15,905 nt of DNA from Nitrospinota bacterium (lineage in GTDB: Bacteria > Nitrospinota > Nitrospinia > JACRGO01), in NCBI GenBank assembly GCA_016212295.1, contig JACRGO010000126.1:1-15905 (forward strand), given 5' to 3'. The number at the start of each line of letters is the position of its first letter. The first letter of the stretch is position 1. Both the position numbers and the translations under genes were made by a program. Positions 12,954 through 15,905 of the stretch are shown here, piece by piece. The notes below the pieces were generated by a model. That model did no database searches and had not been told where the DNA came from. It saw only the letters and a list, made by a program, of their open reading frames with translations.

Positions 12954-13838
12954 ATGCAAAAATCAGGATTCATAGCCATTCTTGGACGGCCCAATGTGGG
13001 TAAGTCCACCCTTCTGAACCGTATTGTCGGCAAGAAGGTCTCCATTGTCACTGAAAAACCCCAGACCACCAGAAACAGAATAATGGGGATAAAAACGGCA
13101 GGAGAGGCCCAGATGGTTTTCATCGACACGCCGGGCATTTACGAGGGTAATCTGGAGTTGTGCCAATACATGCGCAAACAGGCGCTCATGGCCTTGAAGG
13201 GGGTGGACCTGGTCCTTTTCGTGACAGACCGCCATGGAAATGTCCACGATGACGATGCCTATATCCTTTCACGGATAAAGCAGCGCCAGGTTCCGGCCTT
13301 TTTCATTTTGAACAAGGTGGACAAAATGGGGCCGGAATCCGTTCTTCAAACCATTGACCGCTTTCAAAAAATTTTCCCCTTTGGCGAGTTTTTCCCTGTT
13401 TCCGCCCTGAAGGAGGGTTCCACGGACGCCATTGAGGAGAAAATTATTTCATCCCTGCCTGAAGGTCCCTTTTATTTTCCAGGTGATATGTCCACGGACC
13501 AATCGGAAAAATTTCTGATCTCTGAACTGGTCAGGGAAAAAATATTCCAATTGACCAAGCAGGAAGTGCCATATTCCACCGCGGTGGTTGTGGAGGACAT
13601 AAGTGAAGGAAAGAAGAAAGGGGTTCTGGTGGTTTACTGCGCTATTTACATGGAAAGGGATTCTCAAAAGGGTATATTGATCGGCAAGGGAGGCGGACTG
13701 CTGAAAAAGATAGGCACCATGGCGAGGGAGGAAATGGAGCACCGCCTTGGGACAAGAATTTATCTTGACCTTCAGGTGCGGGTGAAAAAGGACTGGAGCC
13801 ACTCTCCGCGTTATATAAAAGACATGGGGTATGAATAA
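12954..13838 (+). CDS. era: GTPase Era
   Basis: 294 residues, the family length. Era binds the 3' end of 16S rRNA and couples 30S maturation to GTP. G1 GRPNVGKS is at 11-18, the switch I PQTTR at 36-40, G3 DTPG at 58-61, G4 NKVD at 120-123, and G5 SALKEG follows. The C-terminal KH domain carries GILIGKGGGLLKKIG. The open frame begins at 12849, but I chose the ATG at 12954 because MQKSGFIAILGRPNVGKS is the normal Era opening; no clear Shine-Dalgarno precedes it. It stands alone on the plus strand between minus-strand genes, without its frequent neighbours rnc or recO. Confidence 0.95.
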   Translation: MQKSGFIAILGRPNVGKSTLLNRIVGKKVSIVTEKPQTTRNRIMGIKTAGEAQMVFIDTPGIYEGNLELCQYMRKQALMALKGVDLVLFVTDRHGNVHDDDAYILSRIKQRQVPAFFILNKVDKMGPESVLQTIDRFQKIFPFGEFFPVSALKEGSTDAIEEKIISSLPEGPFYFPGDMSTDQSEKFLISELVREKIFQLTKQEVPYSTAVVVEDISEGKKKGVLVVYCAIYMERDSQKGILIGKGGGLLKKIGTMAREEMEHRLGTRIYLDLQVRVKKDWSHSPRYIKDMGYE

Positions 13839-13884
13839 GCAGCAGGATTCCACACTATGTATTTGTAGTTCTGCGGTGGATTCA

Positions 13885-14286
13885 TCAGGGATTTATCACG
13901 CTATGGCCGCGATTCCGCATGCAGTTTATGAACGCCTTCTTGTAACTTTCCTCGGCGCTTAATCCCTGGGCGCCTGCCCCGCCAAGACCTCCAACCGCCG
14001 CGCCTATAGCTGTGCTGGTTCCGATATTACTTCCAGTCGCGGCCCCAAGCACTGCCCCTGCCGCGGCGCCAACAAGACCGCCTGCCACGGCCCCTTTACC
14101 CGCCTCCTGCGCCGTGCCGCCTGACGCCTCTGTCGCCAACTGTTTGCATTCAACCTTATCCGCCTCGATCCGGCCTGCGTTCGCGTCGCCGTGCGGATCC
14201 ACTGTCGGGGTCCAGTTGCCCTGAGAAGCGCACCCCCCTAAAAACAAACCGGAAACAAGAGCCAGCGAAAAAATTTTCTTAACCAT
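13885..14286 (-). CDS. Glycine-zipper lipoprotein
   Basis: 133 residues. A lipoprotein signal peptide ends in the lipobox LGGC (C19), so the protein is likely lipid-anchored in the envelope. Residues about 63-108 are a Gly/Ala glycine-zipper: GKGAVAGGLVGAAAGAVLGA, then GAAVGGLGGAGAQG, as in the Rick_17kDa/SlyB-like and OmpA-associated zipper proteins. The C-terminus has SYKKAFINCMRNRGHSV, a motif common after the zipper in this lipoprotein type. AAGGAG lies 6 bases before the ATG at 14286, and a good promoter precedes it. An envelope integrity or stress role is known for some relatives but is only an inference here. Confidence 0.88.
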   Translation of the reverse strand: MVKKIFSLALVSGLFLGGCASQGNWTPTVDPHGDANAGRIEADKVECKQLATEASGGTAQEAGKGAVAGGLVGAAAGAVLGAATGSNIGTSTAIGAAVGGLGGAGAQGLSAEESYKKAFINCMRNRGHSVINP

Positions 14287-14323
14287 TTTTATCTCCTTTT
14301 TTAAGATTGATGACCTTAATGAG

Positions 14324-14352
14324 ATTCTAGGTTATTTATGTTTGAAAGTCAA
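14324..14352 (-). promoter_or_regulatory. Sigma70-like promoter of the lipoprotein gene
   Basis: TTGACT (14347-14352), a 17-base spacer and TAGAAT (14324-14329), 38 bases before the start codon, each box matching five of six consensus bases. Confidence 0.65.
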
Positions 14353-14412
14353 AATTTTTTCGCCAAGGAAGCCCATGTAAGAACTTATCGCCCTTCTGGC
14401 GGACAAAAAAAA

Positions 14413-14526
14413 TCAGGGACCAGGAGTCAGAATTAAAAATTTTCTTGCTGGCTCTATAGTCCCGTCAGGGCTATGGAGCCAGCAAATGCATAAAATTTGT
14501 CCTATATTCTGACCCCTGATACCTGA
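14413..14526. repeat. Nested inverted repeat, 114 bp
   Basis: Outer 21-base arms (14413-14433 and 14506-14526) match at 18 positions; they are of CAGGAGTCAG/CTGACCCCTG type. Inner 15-base arms (14445-14459 and 14471-14485, TTGCTGGCTCTATAG type) match at 14. The central loop is TCCCGTCAGGG. The nested plan resembles the element at 11457-11609, with different sequences. Confidence 0.8.
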
Positions 14527-14760
14527 CCCCTGAATTCCATCCCCCCCTGTTAACTATTTGATTCATAAGCGAAAGAAATGGAAATTCCTGTACTATTAAA
14601 AACGTGTTGAAAAATAATGGCCGGCTGCCTTGCTTAGCAGAAAAAAAAATCCTAAAATGTGCGCCTAATTTGATATGGATACATTTTGGAAATTTCAAAT
14701 TTCGTAACATTTTAGCTCTTTGAAAAATCAGCGTACCGGGCCGGGACGTATCTTCTTTCC

Positions 14761-14883
14761 TTGCCGGGAGCGCGGGCGTCCCGCCCGCTCTTCAAGCAGT
14801 TGGCGCGGCGGCGTTCCCGGCAAGCGCAATTACGCTTCTCGCTGCCATTTCCCTAAGATAGCGGGCGGGACGCCCGCGCTCCC
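14761..14883. repeat. GC-rich long inverted repeat with competing fold
   Basis: Perfect 24-bp arms lie at 14766-14789 and 14860-14883 (core GCGCGGGCGTCCCGCCCGC). A second perfect pair, TTGCCGGGA (14761-14769) and TCCCGGCAA (14815-14823), shares bases with the left arm, so two folds exclude each other. A small AAGCG/CGCTT hairpin (14822-14837) lies inside. The GC content contrasts strongly with the AT-rich flanks. Confidence 0.9.
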
Positions 14884-15101
14884 AGGACTTGCTACCAGAA
14901 ACCTCAGGGCAACGCCCTGGGAAACAAAAAGCCCATGCCTTACACACCCTGAATGAGTGGGACAGAATCGCTCAATTCAGGTTAAAAAAAGCATTCTTCT
15001 TAACTTAATGCCGGTGAAGCTAAGCTCCCCCACGCGGCCTATACTGGTCCCTCAGCCGCCACAGGGCCTGGGCGTCCAGCTTCTCTCCCTTAATTCACAA
15101 T

Positions 15102-15497
15102 TCAAGGCGGCCCCATTTTCCCATTTTTATAACTGAAGCTGAATAATACTAATAATAGCGCTTGCATTATCCATGCAGGCAGCATATTGCCCGGCGTAAT
15201 CAAACCTGACTGGACCGCGAAAATTCCGGCAAGTATCAAACCGGATAGAACAGGAAAAACGGTTAAGAGCAAAACGCCTTTTCTTTCCAACGGCTCTCTA
15301 TCCGCCCAGAGTAAAAGAAAAGTCCACCCAGCCATGAGAGAGGCCGCTATGCGCATGGCATAATCATTTCCCGGGTTAAAGTTTGGGATCCCAAACACCG
15401 CGCCGGCAACCTCAGGCGATAGCATGGGAATGATGACAAGCGCGTCAAAAACCGCCCCCATCCAATAACTTATCCTGAAAAGTTTTATTTTTGTCAT
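15102..15497 (-). CDS. Small integral membrane protein, unknown function
   Basis: 131 residues from the ATG at 15497 (134 from a GTG at 15506; neither has a well-spaced Shine-Dalgarno). Four hydrophobic helices: about 8-27, 47-64, 74-94 and 105-121, with little loop sequence. AMRIAASLMAGWTFLLLWADREPLERKGVLLLT between helices 2 and 3 looks like the conserved core of a small four-helix membrane protein family. No catalytic motif. It begins only 6 to 15 bases after the methyltransferase gene and is probably cotranscribed with it. Confidence 0.78.
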   Translation of the reverse strand: MTKIKLFRISYWMGAVFDALVIIPMLSPEVAGAVFGIPNFNPGNDYAMRIAASLMAGWTFLLLWADREPLERKGVLLLTVFPVLSGLILAGIFAVQSGLITPGNMLPAWIMQALLLVLFSFSYKNGKMGPP

Positions 15498-15512
15498 ATT
15501 TACCACAAGCTT

Positions 15513-15905
15513 TTATTTTTCTCCCTTGAATAAACAGTACCCTATCTTTCCGCTTAATACTGCTTTAAATAATATTCTTTCATTTTGCATGGCTTTGAGC
15601 ACTCCTTTTAAGCCATATTCTTGGCATATCCTTGCGACTGTCTTGATTCTTTCGGCAATTGACATTGTAAAAAAACGGTGTTTAACGTCACGGTCCTCTC
15701 TTATTTTCCAAAACATCTCGGGTTTTGACCATTCATCGAATTCATAAGTGATGTTTCTTGCTCCGGCCTTTTTCAGCATGTCGAGCCACTCATTGAACTC
15801 CAGAGGCGTCGTCCCGTACCTTTCGGCAAATTCTTCACGCTCTTCCATTGGAAGTTTCTTTCTCCATGTTGATTCATGGATAAGGATTTTTCCGTTTGGT
15901 TTTGC
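15513..15905 (-). CDS. SAM-dependent methyltransferase, C-terminal part (runs off right edge)
   Basis: 130 residues, open to the window edge. The upstream codons read AKPNGKILIHESTWRKKLP, the strand and turn that follow 'LKPGG' in class I methyltransferases, so the ATG at 15848 is internal and not the start. ERYGTTPLEFNEWLDMLKKAGARNITYEF is the usual post-core region with the final beta hairpin, followed by EMFWKIREDRDVKHRFF. The SAM-binding motif I lies outside the window. The substrate is unknown. The stop is 6 to 15 bases before the membrane protein gene. Confidence 0.8.
   Translation of the reverse strand, partial: AKPNGKILIHESTWRKKLPMEEREEFAERYGTTPLEFNEWLDMLKKAGARNITYEFDEWSKPEMFWKIREDRDVKHRFFTMSIAERIKTVARICQEYGLKGVLKAMQNERILFKAVLSGKIGYCLFKGEK

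Larger units (their letters stand above)
14353..15101. other. Non-coding palindrome island
   Basis: About 750 bases without a credible gene. It holds at least four separate inverted repeats: 14413-14526 (nested), 14761-14883, 14905-14919 (CAGGGC/GCCCTG) and 14948-14981 (CCTGAATGAG with a one-base-bulged partner). AT-rich spacer DNA lies between (14530-14720), including AAATTTCGTAAC (14697-14708), weakly similar to the arm of the 6467-6523 palindrome. The plus-strand frame at 14720-14956 only translates the GC-rich repeats. Confidence 0.7.

Noticed and set aside
14720-14956. Plus-strand frame of 78 codons.
   Set aside because: It translates the inverted repeats at 14761-14883 and 14905-14919; no ribosome binding site or protein-like pattern.
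15020-15094. Minus-strand open stretch reading EKLDAQALWRLRDQYRPRGG.
   Set aside because: Looks protein-like and may be a gene remnant, but it is only about 24 codons between stops, with no start codon or recognisable family.
1-15905. CRISPR array, tRNA or rRNA genes.
   Set aside because: No regularly spaced identical repeats with unique spacers, no tRNA-like cloverleaf and no rRNA sequence were recognised; the Cas4-like domain belongs to the transposase fusion.

Overview
The window looks like a chromosomal segment of a Gram-negative, respiring bacterium. It carries a cytochrome b of a bc-type complex, a partial cytochrome c maturation (Ccm) cluster, a TlpA-type thioredoxin, exported and lipid-anchored proteins and the housekeeping GTPase Era. 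Protein style and gene set suggest a deltaproteobacterium, Nitrospinota or Nitrospirota type lineage, but no rRNA or other decisive marker is present, so the lineage is inferred. Intergenic DNA is rich in palindromes, as is common in uncultivated lineages of this kind.

Layout. 1-389 (-): start of a secreted Ig-like protein, cut by the left edge. 390-832: a non-coding stretch with a strong minus-strand terminator, a possible minus-strand promoter (together a candidate small RNA or attenuated leader), a TAGG microsatellite, a palindrome and the forward promoter of the next gene. 833-1954 (+): cytochrome b with a C-terminal haem c motif. 1999-3543 (-): exported M16 zinc peptidase. 3617-4231 (-): decayed four-helix-bundle suffix/zinc-ribbon gene. 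4311-6414 (-): ccmB, a ccmD-like gene, ccmC and a TlpA-like thioredoxin, apparently one operon, with no ccmA. 6601-8480 (-): PIN-domain protein, a small antitoxin-like partner and an Rsm22-type methyltransferase. 8655-11392 (-): one long gene broken by a single-base frameshift. It encodes a RecB/Cas4-like (TM0106-type) nuclease, a DEDD exonuclease-like domain and a complete IS66-type DDE transposase. 11457-11609: a nested inverted repeat. 11624-12681 (-): two conserved-looking hypothetical genes. 12954-13838 (+): era. 13885-14286 (-): glycine-zipper lipoprotein with a good sigma70-like promoter. 14353-15101: non-coding palindrome island. 15102-15905 (-): small membrane protein and the C-terminal half of a SAM methyltransferase cut by the right edge.

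How the genes fit together. Cytochrome b carries its own CxxCH haem attachment motif, so it needs the covalent haem attachment machinery encoded 3-4.5 kb away on the opposite strand: CcmB/C/D handle haem, and the TlpA-like protein probably reduces apocytochrome thiols. The most unusual object is the nuclease-transposase fusion. It joins a Cas4-like Fe-S nuclease module, a 3'-5' exonuclease-like fold and a DDE transposase in one polypeptide, now split by a C6-tract frameshift. Several dispersed palindromes, including a 24-bp-armed perfect one with a near-identical half copy 5.8 kb away, form a second layer of structure that genes do not explain.
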